Assembly: GCA_012517315.1 (NCBI GenBank)
Contig: JAAYVE010000046.1
Coordinates: 1 to 64,000 of the forward strand
DNA: 64,000 nucleotides
Origin: Deltaproteobacteria bacterium
GTDB taxonomy: Bacteria > Desulfobacterota > Syntrophobacteria > Syntrophobacterales > Syntrophobacteraceae
Direction of reading: 5' to 3'
Part shown: positions 52,746 through 61,711 of the stretch, piece by piece
How positions within the stretch are numbered: position 1 is the stretch's first letter
Layout: each line of letters starts with the position of its first letter
Position numbers and translations under genes: made by a program
The notes under the pieces: generated by a model
The model's database searches: none
The model's input: the letters and a program-made list of their open reading frames with translations, nothing else
What the model was told of the DNA's origin: nothing

Positions 52746-53373
52746 ATCGGATCCTCTGCGTCAGGGTTCTAAGGGACAAAAGGGGAGACGCACCCCACCA
52801 GCACTTCAGCCTTCCGGCTGGTGCGTTGAGAAACATGCAGGCAGCCAAGCAGCCCTTCCTGCCAACGCTTCACAAGTCAAAGGATTGACGCAGCCTTTGG
52901 TGGGTGAAGAATTCCCAGCACGGAAAGACTATACTGCACTTGCCGGGAAAAGAACAATTCTACCGCTCAACCGCGAACACCTCACGGCCCAAAGGCTGTG
53001 GAAAAGAAACGTGGGTCAAAGGTCGACAGGAGACTTGCGTCCCGACAGGACGAAAAAGTGTCAGGGGAAGCCAAAAAAGGGCACTCTCCAATGGATTCCC
53101 GCCGAGATGGCAAATCTCTCGAGGATCCCAGGTCTCGAGTCCTCACAAAGACGGGGAAGCGTCATCGGGAGGCAAATGGGGATGGGACGGCATGGTTTCC
53201 GCACGAGCAACGGGGGGATGGCATTCTGCTTGCTTTGTGGGAAAACCGACCGGCAATGGAAAAAACGGTCATGAGTGACCGGCGATTTTACGACTATTGA
53301 AACCGGGGAGTCTGCGGGACGGGGGATCTCCCATGCGGCCGGGATCCTCATCTCTCTGGGGGGTGAAGCGAAC
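52746..53373. other. Long intergenic region without a supported gene
   Basis: About 630 bases. A 7-base stem (CACCAGC 52796-52802 with GCTGGTG 52817-52823) lies near the ferredoxin gene start. Several open frames exist, but they lack a domain or a convincing start. Confidence 0.4.
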
Positions 53374-53796
53374 GTGACAGGCGAAGGTAGTCATTTGAGA
53401 TTGAGAAGCATCCCGGCGCTCCTGGTTTCGGTTGCGTTCCTGGCTGTTTCAGGTTTCCTTTGGTGTGCTGACGCCGTGTGGTTGAAAAAGGAGGACAGCG
53501 GCAGGACCGTTTCGGTCAGCAGGGACGGCCTCGTGCACATCGAACTGGAGGAAACGGGATCGACGGGATATCAGTGGATTATCGAAGACCTGGAGAGCAC
53601 GGGTTGCCTCCGTCTTGTGGAGACCCAGCTAAAGCACTCGGGCATTCGGAGCATCCTGGGAGCGCCCAGTGTGAGAGTATGGAAGTTTAAGGCCGCAGGC
53701 GAAGGGTGTTCCCAGTTGAAGATCCATTACAAGCACCCCTGGGAATTGAAGGAAAAGGCGGCGGAAACCTTTCAGGTGAGGGTCAACTGCTCCTGA
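53374..53796 (+). CDS. Chagasin-type (I42) cysteine protease inhibitor
   Basis: An exported protein of about 140 aa. After a signal peptide (LLVSVAFLAVSGFLWCADA), the mature part matches the chagasin fold with three inhibitory loops: GSTGYQW in place of NPTTGY, the middle loop GAPSVRVWKFKA, and YKHPWE in place of RPWE. Family members block papain-like proteases. The start is uncertain: GTG 53374 or TTG 53395, since no ATG lies near the signal peptide. Confidence 0.8.
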   Translation: MTGEGSHLRLRSIPALLVSVAFLAVSGFLWCADAVWLKKEDSGRTVSVSRDGLVHIELEETGSTGYQWIIEDLESTGCLRLVETQLKHSGIRSILGAPSVRVWKFKAAGEGCSQLKIHYKHPWELKEKAAETFQVRVNCS

Positions 53797-53820
53797 TCAA
53801 ACAGGGCGAAGGGGGAAAAC

Positions 53821-53919
53821 ATGGAAGAGAAGCAAACAAAGGCGACATTCGGCCGAGTCATGACCGCCGTGATCATTCTTTCCATCCTGTTCGTATTCCT
53901 CGTGGAGACATTTGCATGA
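53821..53919 (+). CDS. Possible 32-aa single-helix membrane protein
   Basis: A short frame starting at ATG 53821 encodes 32 residues. A charged N-terminus is followed by one hydrophobic helix (MTAVIILSILFVFLVETFA). A purine-rich GAAGGGGG ribosome site precedes it, and it lies 24 bases after the inhibitor gene. No homology can be claimed for so short a protein. Confidence 0.4.
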   Translation: MEEKQTKATFGRVMTAVIILSILFVFLVETFA

Positions 53920-53948
53920 CGCAATCCGGCGTTTGAGAAGATCGCCGA

Positions 53949-54455
53949 AACATCCACCGGCCATTGCCGCATTGCCTGTGCCAGGATCTCCGGGTCATGG
54001 TGCCCGGTCACGCCCATGAAACGGGTCTTCCCCCAGTTCTCTCGCCCACAGGAAGGCTTCACGAGCACCACCCGGCCATAAACCACCGCCAGATCTTCCC
54101 GCGTCTTCACGTCGTGGACCTGCCACAGGTCCAAACGGTCGATGCCCTTGCGACCTAGACTGCGATCCAAATCGGACATCACCTCGAGTTTTTCTCTGGA
54201 GGCCGATTTGCTTGCCTGGAAGATTCACGGCCGCGGTTGCAGGTTTTCTGACCACACCCGACCGTGGTAGTCTTCGCTTCCCTTATAGACCAGGGCGGAA
54301 TCGAAAGAGGTGATTCCTGCCCCGATGGCTTCCCTTATGACGGCGGCGGCGCCTTCTTCCCCGTAGGTCCTGAGGATTCCCTGTCCCCCCAGCCCCACTG
54401 CGGTCACCTCGTACCCGGTGCTTCCGAGCATCCTGGCGATGATAGCCTGGGTCAT
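53949..54455 (-). pseudogene. Truncated aldo/keto reductase pseudogene
   Basis: The N-terminal third of an aldo/keto reductase is visible: VTAVGLGGQG, IGAGITSFDSALVY, then after an in-frame TGA (54225-54227) the same frame continues with FQASKSASREKLEV, DLDRSLGRKGIDRLDLWQVHDV and GKTRFMGVTGHHDPEI. The match stops at about 53949, and the remaining two thirds are missing. It has both a nonsense codon and a C-terminal truncation, so it cannot be functional. Confidence 0.8.
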
Positions 54456-54528
54456 GAAAGCCTTCGTTCTTGCCCCATTTTCCCTTGTTGTCCCGAGACA
54501 AAAGGGGGGAGCAGCCGCCGTTGGGGGT

Positions 54529-56190
54529 TCATCTGCCGGAAAGAGTCCCGTGCATCCGCTCCCGTCTGCGGAAGTACCTCGCAGTGGAGCTGTCCGACTC
54601 CCCTACGACGTTGTACACTTTGAGCGGTCTGGACTTGCCCTTTGCATGGAGGGGAGGAAGCTCGACCACCTCGAACCGGTTGTCCAGAAGCTTCAGGGTT
54701 TCTTCCGACACGAGAATCTGCCCTGGCTTTGCCGCTGAGCACAGCCGCGAGGCAACGTTCACGGCGTCTCCAATGACGGAGTAACTCATGGTCCGGGAGG
54801 AACCGATGTAACCAGCCACCAGTTCACCCGAGTTGATGCCGATTCCGATATGGACAGCGGGTTCCCCTGCACTCGCGCGGGCCCGGTTGAATTCCTCCAG
54901 GGAAAACTGCATGTTGAGGGCTGCCCGCACCGCCCTGACGGGATCGTCGGCATGCTGCACGGGAGCTCCCCAGATGACCATGATGTTATCCCCCACAAAC
55001 TTGTCCACGGTTCCTTCAAAGCTGAAGACAATCTCCACCATCAACTCGAAATACTCGTTGAGCAAATGCAGGACCTTGGCGGCGCTCATGTTTTCGCTCA
55101 TGGCGGTGAAATTGCGGATATCGGCGAAGAGCACGGTGGCGAAGCGGCTTTCTCCCCCCTTTTCCACCTTGAGGGCCCCCGAAACCACCATCTCTGCCAA
55201 GTCAGGGGAGAGGAGCCGCTGAAACCGCTCCCGCGTGACGGCTTCCGCCTCGATCCTCTTTGCCATCTCCACGTTTTTGATGAACTGGGCGGTCTGGTTG
55301 GCGATGTTGGAAAGCAGGAGAAGATCCTTTTCACAGTATGCGTTGACGGACACGGAGGAATCGATGAGCAGGACTCCCAGCAGGTTGTTCTCATGGAGGA
55401 TGGGAACGGCCATGGAGGAGCGGATCATCTGGAGGAGAATGGATTCGGCGCCGTCGAAGCGCTCGTCCGTCAAGGCGTCGGCGCTGATGATCCCCACCTT
55501 TTCCGCCTGAACCTGGCGGATCAGTGTGGAGGAGATAATGAGCTTTGCCTCCCCGAATTTGGTCTTCAAGGCCCTAAGCTTCAAATCCCCATTTTCGTCG
55601 GCGATGAGGATCATCGCGCGGTCACAGTCCAAAAACTGGAAGGTGTGGTCCAGAATCTTGTGGAAAAGACGGTCCAGGTCCAGCTCCAGGCCGATGGACC
55701 GTTGCAGTTCGTGGGTGATGCGCAGTTTCTCATAGTCCGCCCGAAGAATACCCTCGTCTCGAATCTCCTTTTCGGGAAGAAAACGATCCTGCTTTGGGGC
55801 AATCTTGGAGCGAATACTGGACACAGGGGAGATGTCGAGGCCCTCTTCGATCTCACCTGAGGTCCCAGTGCATTTTTCCCGGATAAAAATGCATCGGGTC
55901 GCTCCCAGTGCGATGCAATCCCCTTCCTGCAGCACCACTTCCCCATCGATCCTCCGCCCGTTGACATAGGTGCCGTTCGAGCTCCCCACATCCCGCAGGA
56001 CATAACCCCTGCGGGGATCGTAGATGATCCTGCAGTGCTCCTTGGAAACAAGCCTGTCGGGAAACTGAATGTGGTTCTTGGGGTCGCGTCCCAGGGTGTT
56101 TTCCACTCCCAGGGAAACCTCCCGCTTCCCCGCGCTGCCCTCAATAATGAGTCTCGCTTTACCGAGATAGTCTTTGACGCCGGGATCCAT
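54529..56190 (-). CDS. FHA-GAF class III adenylate cyclase
   Basis: A 553-aa protein. An FHA domain (about 28-100; LGRDPKNHIQF, VSKEHC, GSSNGTYVNG) binds phosphothreonine. A GAF domain follows (about 170-310). The class III cyclase domain (about 340-520) has the metal-binding Asp in LFADIRNFT and the second in KFVGDNIMVIWG, and NVASRL near the end. It should make cAMP from ATP in response to a phosphoprotein or small ligand. FHA implies a Ser/Thr kinase partner, which is not in the window. The start is supported by an AGGAG-containing leader. Confidence 0.92.
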   Translation of the reverse strand: MDPGVKDYLGKARLIIEGSAGKREVSLGVENTLGRDPKNHIQFPDRLVSKEHCRIIYDPRRGYVLRDVGSSNGTYVNGRRIDGEVVLQEGDCIALGATRCIFIREKCTGTSGEIEEGLDISPVSSIRSKIAPKQDRFLPEKEIRDEGILRADYEKLRITHELQRSIGLELDLDRLFHKILDHTFQFLDCDRAMILIADENGDLKLRALKTKFGEAKLIISSTLIRQVQAEKVGIISADALTDERFDGAESILLQMIRSSMAVPILHENNLLGVLLIDSSVSVNAYCEKDLLLLSNIANQTAQFIKNVEMAKRIEAEAVTRERFQRLLSPDLAEMVVSGALKVEKGGESRFATVLFADIRNFTAMSENMSAAKVLHLLNEYFELMVEIVFSFEGTVDKFVGDNIMVIWGAPVQHADDPVRAVRAALNMQFSLEEFNRARASAGEPAVHIGIGINSGELVAGYIGSSRTMSYSVIGDAVNVASRLCSAAKPGQILVSEETLKLLDNRFEVVELPPLHAKGKSRPLKVYNVVGESDSSTARYFRRRERMHGTLSGR

Positions 56191-56729
56191 ATGATGATTA
56201 TCGCTCCTACCTCCAGTGGGCCGATTTCACTGCTCATGGGATAGCTGGGACACCACCATAAAACAATCCATTGAAATATGAACGATTATATTCAATTGAT
56301 GCGAATGCGTGCAACGTTTCTTCCAGGGGGCGGGAAAGGCAAAGGGCGCTTTCGGGTCCAGGAAACCGCCCGGTTCGGAGCACAAGGAAATCAATCGCCC
56401 GGACGACTCCGCAGGCCCAGTTGCCTGAATCCGTCCCGCTGAGTGAGTTCATCCATGATCATGGTTCGTGGCCCCGGACGACCACGTGGCAATCCCCCCT
56501 GGGATCGCCCAGCGTGTGACCCCATCATGGGCAGGTGATCACTCCGGCGGAGGGAGTCTTGGTTTGGACCATCGTGCTTTCCCTCTACCCGGCTTCGATG
56601 GAGATGAAACGGAGATCGACCGCGATCAAAGACAGTGGATCAGTGATGGGCAAGCCCACCGGCCCTCTCCTCGATTCCCCCCGTGGTTTCGGGTCATCGG
56701 GTAATTCCGATAATGGAAGTGCGCGAGAG
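56191..56729. other. Gene-free region
   Basis: About 540 bases between two minus-strand genes. No frame has coding character. The left end must contain the cyclase promoter. Confidence 0.4.
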
Positions 56730-56990
56730 TCAATGAATGGTGGGATGGTTTTCCGACTCGGCATGCAGTGAACGGCCCTTTTTCCGTCGCACTCGCTTTT
56801 GAAAGGGCAACACCTTTTCACGGCGTAGGGGCTGTGAGGGCGTCCTCCGAAAAAAATCCACGATGGGTTTGGCGCACATGGCCGCTCCCATAACTGCAAT
56901 GGCGAGACCGGTGAATGCCTCCCGTTCGGCCGTGAGAACACCCGTGTAAACCAGCGTGATACCCAGTAGAAGCAATCCCAGTGCGACCAT
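56730..56990 (-). CDS. Small two-helix membrane protein
   Basis: An 86-aa protein with two hydrophobic segments (about 2-19 and 27-46) and a basic cytoplasmic tail (FQKRVRRKKGR). A GGGGAG ribosome site precedes ATG 56990. The family is not recognised. Confidence 0.5.
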   Translation of the reverse strand: MVALGLLLLGITLVYTGVLTAEREAFTGLAIAVMGAAMCAKPIVDFFRRTPSQPLRREKVLPFQKRVRRKKGRSLHAESENHPTIH

Positions 56991-57188
56991 ATGGGCTCCC
57001 CAAAAAAGCGCCGGCTGTATTCCCCCGCTCCCAGTACGGGATCATAAGTTGCAGTCGGCTGAAACTTAGGCAGTATGCATTTTGCTCAATATAAGGATAG
57101 TATTCTTAATCAAGATACCCCATTTCCCGTTGCTTTACAACGGAAGTTGCTCACAGTACTGGGAACGCATAATATATTCTTCTCGTTG

Positions 57189-57296
57189 AGGTGGTCCCCA
57201 AAACTAGGACAATGGTGCAAACTCCGGATCACTGAAAAATGGAGGTGACCATGAGCAAGAAAAGAATCCGGTAGAGCGCTGAGTTCAAATAGGGGG
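57189..57296 (+). mobile_element. IS3-family insertion sequence remnant
   Basis: The stretch TCCCCAAAACTAGGACA near 57194 resembles an IS3-type terminal repeat. ATG 57251 then starts a frame reading MSKKRIR-stop-SAEFK-stop, which matches the beginning of IS3 OrfA (MSKKRRRYSAEFK type) with two stop codons. Nothing of the rest of the transposase follows. Confidence 0.6.
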
Positions 57297-57345
57297 AAAA
57301 CGGGACAATTTATTTGCTCCAAAACCGGACATATTTATTTGTTGC
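57297..57345. repeat. Two tandem imperfect 24-25-base repeats, possible IS end
   Basis: Repeat 1 (57297-57320) and repeat 2 (57321-57345) share AAAAC-GGGACA/CGGACA and TTATTTG. Repeated ends of this kind occur at IS21-type element termini. No transposase lies beside it, so it may be a scar. Confidence 0.4.
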
Positions 57346-57527
57346 TAACACCCCTCAGCTGCGGCCCGCCCGGCGGCTCTTTCCCCCCATCTTCCGCGGC
57401 GCTTTAATGGGGTCGCAACGTCCGCCGCAATCACCCTCCAGCTCGCCGCATTCGGCACGCTTTTTGCTAAAAAAGGTCGGTGACCGTCCACTTCAGCGGT
57501 TCTCGAGGGTTTCGACCGCGACGATGA

Positions 57528-58090
57528 CCCCTGTGTGCATTTTCTGTCCGCGTTCGCGTCTGCGCCTCGCCGGGTCCCGCTGAGCGCATTCAGGCCCTGT
57601 GGACGAAAAGGCGGCTGTCGGGCGATCTCGTCGCTGTGCCCCCTTTCATGGGCAGGGTTTCTCAGGTTTTGGACAGCTGCACCAGGTTGTGCCTCCTCGA
57701 GCCCGATCCGCATCGGCTGCCGGACCTGAGGGTTGTGCCCGTCGCCGGCAGCTCCGCAGCCGAGCCCGCCAACGCGATCAAACAGCTGTGCGTCGCCCAC
57801 ATCCTCTGCGCGCCACTGAGCGATGCCTTCCATACCCGCCTGCGTGCAGCCGGCATCGGGCTCTCCTGCGTCGTCAGCGGCAACGTTCAGTAAGTGATGG
57901 AGGCCTGGCGGAACGAGACGCTGAAGCATGCCCGGGGCAGAACAGACCGGGTCCGCGCCTTACACCCCTGTAGCGGCCCGCAACCGCCGTTCGGCGCGCA
58001 AAGGAAACCAATTGCACCTTATCCGGCGGAGGGAAAGGTGCGTTTTGTTTCCTCACCGGCGCCGCGCGAAAACAGCCCCCGCCTCTACAT
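57528..58090 (+). pseudogene. NifX/NifB-type protein pseudogene
   Basis: The frame reads LVAVPPFMGRVSQVLDSCTRL (family pattern AVP..GRVSPVFD) and then LCVAHILCAPLSDAFHTRLRAAGI (pattern ADVLICGGIS). It continues SGNVQ-stop-VMEAWRNETL, where the family reads G.V.EVL.A in the same frame. The TAA at 57891-57893 therefore interrupts a recognisable domain, and no good start codon with ribosome site is present (GTG 57636 is the only candidate). This is a decayed third NifX-like gene in the window; the 3' limit is approximate. Confidence 0.55.
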
Positions 58091-58221
58091 ATAAATGAAT
58101 CCGAAATCAGTCTGTTCAATGCTCGTCTCAATGTTCGTCGGCAGACGTGGCACGGCTGTTGCTCGCCCCTTCCATCGAGGGCATCGCGGCTGCAAGCGCC
58201 GCTAAACCCAAGGGGGGTAGC

Positions 58222-58578
58222 ATGTTTTCGCGCAGAGAATTCCTCAGGGAATTGGTCGGCCGGGGGTTCTCCGCCGTACGCGAGGTCCACGGCACGGACC
58301 AAGGGGCCCGCTTCGACGCGGCGCCGGAGTGGGCGTCCATCCTCCCGGCGACCGAGCTCAGCCCTGCGCTGCTCGCCCTGTAGGCCGAGTGCCGCGGGGT
58401 GGATCTGCAGGACGGAGGCCCAGAGCGCTGGTGGCGCCTCTTCTACGCCGAGCTCTCCCGGAGGGGACTGGGGGGAGGCACAGGGGAGCCCGCAGAGGAC
58501 CCACCGGACGCCGAAGCCGTTGGCGGCGCTGCGTTCCGCAGTCCGCGATCCGATGGAACCGAGTCCCATTGGAAATGA
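58222..58578 (+). pseudogene. Unknown gene interrupted by an amber codon
   Basis: ATG 58222 follows AAGGGGGG and begins MFSRREFLRELVGRGFSAV, which resembles a twin-arginine motif without a clear hydrophobic stretch after it. The frame meets TAG at 58381-58383, then continues openly (AECRGVDLQDGGPERWWRLFY) to a stop at about 58578. The coding character on both sides suggests one gene broken by a nonsense mutation. A short 53-aa product is the alternative. Confidence 0.45.
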
Positions 58579-58591
58579 AAGGAGGTCTGGG

Positions 58592-60004
58592 ATGGAGCGT
58601 TACGGTACGGGTTATCTGGAGGAGCGCAAGCTGGTCAAGCGCTGGCCGCAGCCGATACCGGCCGTCGTGGCGTTAGTGCTGACACTCGCCGTGTTTTACG
58701 CCACGTGGTGGATCTTTCAAGATCCGCGCGGCTGGATGCGGATGTACACGCCGTATGTCGGCTACATGTACACCCGCTGGTGGCTGATCATGCTGATCTG
58801 GATGGTTTACATCTTCAACTACTGGCCCTTCAAGCGCAAGTGGCTGGAAAACACCCACCCGCTTATCAAGGGAGCAATCCTGACGGCAATCTCGGTCGCG
58901 ATCTTGTGGGTGCTGATCAAGGGCTTTTTCGAATCTCTTCTCGGCAACTACGGCATCGCCTACTTCAATCCCGAAAACCTGATGAAGCTGCCGCGGATGA
59001 CCGAGTTCTTCGCTCTCGAATACGCGGCGCTGGCCTGCCTGATGTTTGCGGCCATCGCCTCCTGGCTCAGCCCGGCCTGGGTGGTGGCCTGCGAGGAGGT
59101 GCCCTGGCAGAACATGAGCCAGCCCGGCAAGGGCATCAGCATTCTGGTGGCAACCTTTTTTCTGAGCACCCTGATCTATTTCATGACCATGCACTCCCAC
59201 ATGGGCATCCTGTACTATCCCTGGCAGTACTTCACGGCCATCGCCCCGCCTTATTGGGAGAAGTTCGCCAACACCGTCTCGGGCAATTTCCACGTGGCCT
59301 GGATCATGTGCTGTACGGTCACGGTCTGGATTGTGGAGACGATCTGGGAGCGCTTCCCGTTCAAGCTGATCAGGACGAACTGGCTGCGCCGTGTGGTGGC
59401 CTTTTTCGGGATCATCGCGATCGCTTGGGCCATGCACCTCTTCCTTTATTTCGCGCAGGAGCTGACCTGGGGCCCGGCCATCCGCGGCACGCGCCTCATC
59501 AACGCGCCCGACTGGCGCTGGCTGCACGTGGGCGAAATGGCGGTCTTCTTCCTGGTGCCGGCGCTTTTCCTGACCTTCTACTGCGGCAACTGGCCCAAGC
59601 GTTTCAGCCTGCCGGTCAATGTGCTGATCCGAACGGCGATCACGATCGCCGCGGCGATCCTGCTCTATATCTTCTACTACAAGACCTCCCATGACTACCT
59701 GGGGACCCAAAAGGGCTTCATGCACGAGCAGCAATTTCCCATGATCCCGACCATCTGGCTGATCAATATCTGGCTGGTCCACCACTGGTTCATGGACAAC
59801 TGGCCGGCCTGGAAGATGGTGCCCAAGACCGCCGAGGAGATTGCCGCTGACCATGCCGCGGAAAAGGCTCAGATCGCCGATCTCAAATGGAACCCGGCGC
59901 TGGGCTGGGGCTTGGTGGCCGGAGCCGTATGCGGGGTGGCGATCTATTTCATCACCCTGAGCGTGTTGCCCTGGGCCTACCAGAACATCACCGTGATCAA
60001 GTAG
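58592..60004 (+). CDS. Polytopic membrane protein, unknown family
   Basis: A 470-aa protein with about 11-12 membrane helices and many aromatic residues (Trp, Tyr, Phe). His and Trp residues cluster within helices (MTMHSHMGILYYPW; WLVHHWFMDNWPAW), which could be metal- or substrate-binding. I do not recognise the family. ATG 58592 has AAGGAGG. It is the first gene of a four-gene operon (gaps of 18, 63 and 54 bases) with a Tat-exported metallo-hydrolase and two exported proteins, and may be the transporter or membrane anchor of that system. Confidence 0.85.
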   Translation: MERYGTGYLEERKLVKRWPQPIPAVVALVLTLAVFYATWWIFQDPRGWMRMYTPYVGYMYTRWWLIMLIWMVYIFNYWPFKRKWLENTHPLIKGAILTAISVAILWVLIKGFFESLLGNYGIAYFNPENLMKLPRMTEFFALEYAALACLMFAAIASWLSPAWVVACEEVPWQNMSQPGKGISILVATFFLSTLIYFMTMHSHMGILYYPWQYFTAIAPPYWEKFANTVSGNFHVAWIMCCTVTVWIVETIWERFPFKLIRTNWLRRVVAFFGIIAIAWAMHLFLYFAQELTWGPAIRGTRLINAPDWRWLHVGEMAVFFLVPALFLTFYCGNWPKRFSLPVNVLIRTAITIAAAILLYIFYYKTSHDYLGTQKGFMHEQQFPMIPTIWLINIWLVHHWFMDNWPAWKMVPKTAEEIAADHAAEKAQIADLKWNPALGWGLVAGAVCGVAIYFITLSVLPWAYQNITVIK

Positions 60005-60022
60005 ATCTGACAAGGAGGAACC

Positions 60023-61198
60023 ATGTCCGAAGATAAAATCAACGTCAGCCGCCGGGACTTTTTCAAAGGGGCGGCCATGGGGGTTTTGGGGGGCACGGCG
60101 CTGGGGATGGGCCTGTTCTCTTATTCCCCCTGGCGCAAGTCCTACTTCCCTGAAGTCAAGCGCAAGCTCGCCGACATCGGCGCCTGCAAGTCGCTCATGG
60201 TGACGAACATCTCGGAGACGAGCTGGTTCGAGAACGCCGTCCTCATGGGCGACATCAAGGGTGCCGGGGGTTTGCTCGTCAACCAGTACAGCTACAACTG
60301 GCCGCCCTTCGGCGATGGGACGGGCCTCGGCAAGGGCAGCTACGAGAAGGGCATCGCCAAGATAAAGCACCTCCTTCCGAACAACTTGGAGGAGGCCTGG
60401 GCGGTGACCGAAAAGCTCTCGGTCAACCCGCAGAATGCTGGCGGTTTCGCCGCCCTGGTCGAGATCGAGGAAATGAACGGCCGCAAGCGCAAATTCCTGC
60501 TCGACAGCGGCTGGTCCTACAAGTGGATGGACGAGTGCTTCAAGCGCGAAGGCATCGACCAGATGCTGAAAAACAAGGAGATCGAGGCCTTGTTCATCTC
60601 GCACGAGCACTTCGACCACTTCTGGGGCATCCCGGTCACCTACAAATACGATCCCACCATTACGACCTACATCCCGGAGGGCTTTTACCCGGAGGGGCTG
60701 CAGTACATCAAGGATTCCGGCCACCAAGGCAAGGTGATCACGGTCAAGCCCGGCCTCAACCCGGTGATCCCCGGGCTGGCCTCGTTCGTCTTTGCGGTCC
60801 CGATCATTTGTCGTGTCTACGGAGAACAGGCCTTGTATGTCAACGTCAAGGACCACGGTCTGACCTGCATCACCGGCTGCTGCCACTTCGGCATCATCCA
60901 GTTCTCCGAGACCGCCTTCCGGGAGATCAAGTACGAGAAGGATCAGCTCTATGGGATTTACGGGGGGCTTCACATCTCGCCCTTCGAGGACTGGGACCCC
61001 AAGTACGACGACCTCGTGCTCTCGCTCGGAAAGTACGGTTTCAAAAAGATCGGCTGCAACCACTGCACCGGGATCCTATGCGCCAAAAAGTTCATCGAGC
61101 GGGGGTATCCGGTCCAGAAAGGCACGGCTCGGCACCGGTCGCAGGACCCGGCCTATCTCGGTAACGGGGACAAGATCGGCTACGGGATTGAAATTTAG
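60023..61198 (+). CDS. Tat-exported metallo-beta-lactamase-fold protein
   Basis: A 391-aa protein. A twin-arginine signal (VSRRDFFKGAAMGVLGG) directs folded export. The metal site motifs are SHEHFDH (about 193-199, the HxHxDH motif), GCCHFG (about 284-289) and NHCTG (about 346-350). These resemble the DHPPP-synthase-like (MJ0301-type) branch of the superfamily, where GCSHPG and HCTG are typical. It should bind one or two metal ions outside the cytoplasm or be anchored in the membrane; the substrate is unknown. The ribosome site is AAGGAGG. Confidence 0.88.
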   Translation: MSEDKINVSRRDFFKGAAMGVLGGTALGMGLFSYSPWRKSYFPEVKRKLADIGACKSLMVTNISETSWFENAVLMGDIKGAGGLLVNQYSYNWPPFGDGTGLGKGSYEKGIAKIKHLLPNNLEEAWAVTEKLSVNPQNAGGFAALVEIEEMNGRKRKFLLDSGWSYKWMDECFKREGIDQMLKNKEIEALFISHEHFDHFWGIPVTYKYDPTITTYIPEGFYPEGLQYIKDSGHQGKVITVKPGLNPVIPGLASFVFAVPIICRVYGEQALYVNVKDHGLTCITGCCHFGIIQFSETAFREIKYEKDQLYGIYGGLHISPFEDWDPKYDDLVLSLGKYGFKKIGCNHCTGILCAKKFIERGYPVQKGTARHRSQDPAYLGNGDKIGYGIEI

Positions 61199-61261
61199 CC
61201 CGGCCGCCGAGCGGCGGGAGGCCACCGGCTTCCAGCCGCTTCATGCTCCGAGGAGGACGAC

Positions 61262-61657
61262 ATGCAGAAAAGCCCCGCAGGACTTTGGAAATACCTTGCG
61301 CTGATGCTTTTGCTGGCAGGCACGGTCGGCTTTTTTGGACCGAAGCTTATTCCGGAAATGGAGGAGGTTATCGACAATTTCACCGACCGGGCCAAGCGCG
61401 AGGCGCTCCTCCAGAAATACGGGGAGCCGGGGGTGGTGCCTCAAGAGTTGGCCCTTTGCGACATGACCAAACCCGTGGTGTCCAAAACGGAAGAAAAGGA
61501 CGGCATCACCTATTACACTATGGAGTCGCGGGTCGAAAAGTGCGAGCACTCCGAGGCGGCCGTCGGCACGATCCGGATTTTCGTCATGGGCTGGAAAGGC
61601 GGGAAGATCGTGAAATTCGTCTGGGGTGGACCCAAGGGAGGCAAGGTGGAATACTGA
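61262..61657 (+). CDS. Exported single-domain protein (unknown repeat domain)
   Basis: A 131-aa protein with an N-terminal membrane/signal segment (about 10-26) and one domain. That domain aligns with both repeats of the next protein: LIPEMEEVID, then LLQKYGEPGVVPQELALCDMTKPVVSKTEEKDG, YYTMES, and a closing GGKIVKFVWGGPK. It lacks the Cys of the YC(D/E)P motif (YGEP here). No known family is recognised. It lies in the operon with the metallo-hydrolase. Confidence 0.78.
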   Translation: MQKSPAGLWKYLALMLLLAGTVGFFGPKLIPEMEEVIDNFTDRAKREALLQKYGEPGVVPQELALCDMTKPVVSKTEEKDGITYYTMESRVEKCEHSEAAVGTIRIFVMGWKGGKIVKFVWGGPKGGKVEY

Positions 61658-61711
61658 AGACGCCCATTGCTGGACTGCTGTCGGGTCTTGTACGTGGAAA
61701 GGGGGGACAGG

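Noticed and set aside
52885-53274. 129-codon open frame in a gene-poor gap
   Set aside because: It is rich in Arg, Lys, Thr and Gly with no domain, no signal peptide and no ribosome site; three overlapping frames look equally plausible, so none is supported.
58673-61063. 796-codon open frame on the minus strand
   Set aside because: It is the antisense shadow of the membrane protein and metallo-hydrolase genes. Its composition (Asp, His, Gly rich) is typical of antisense GC-rich frames, and no domain is seen.
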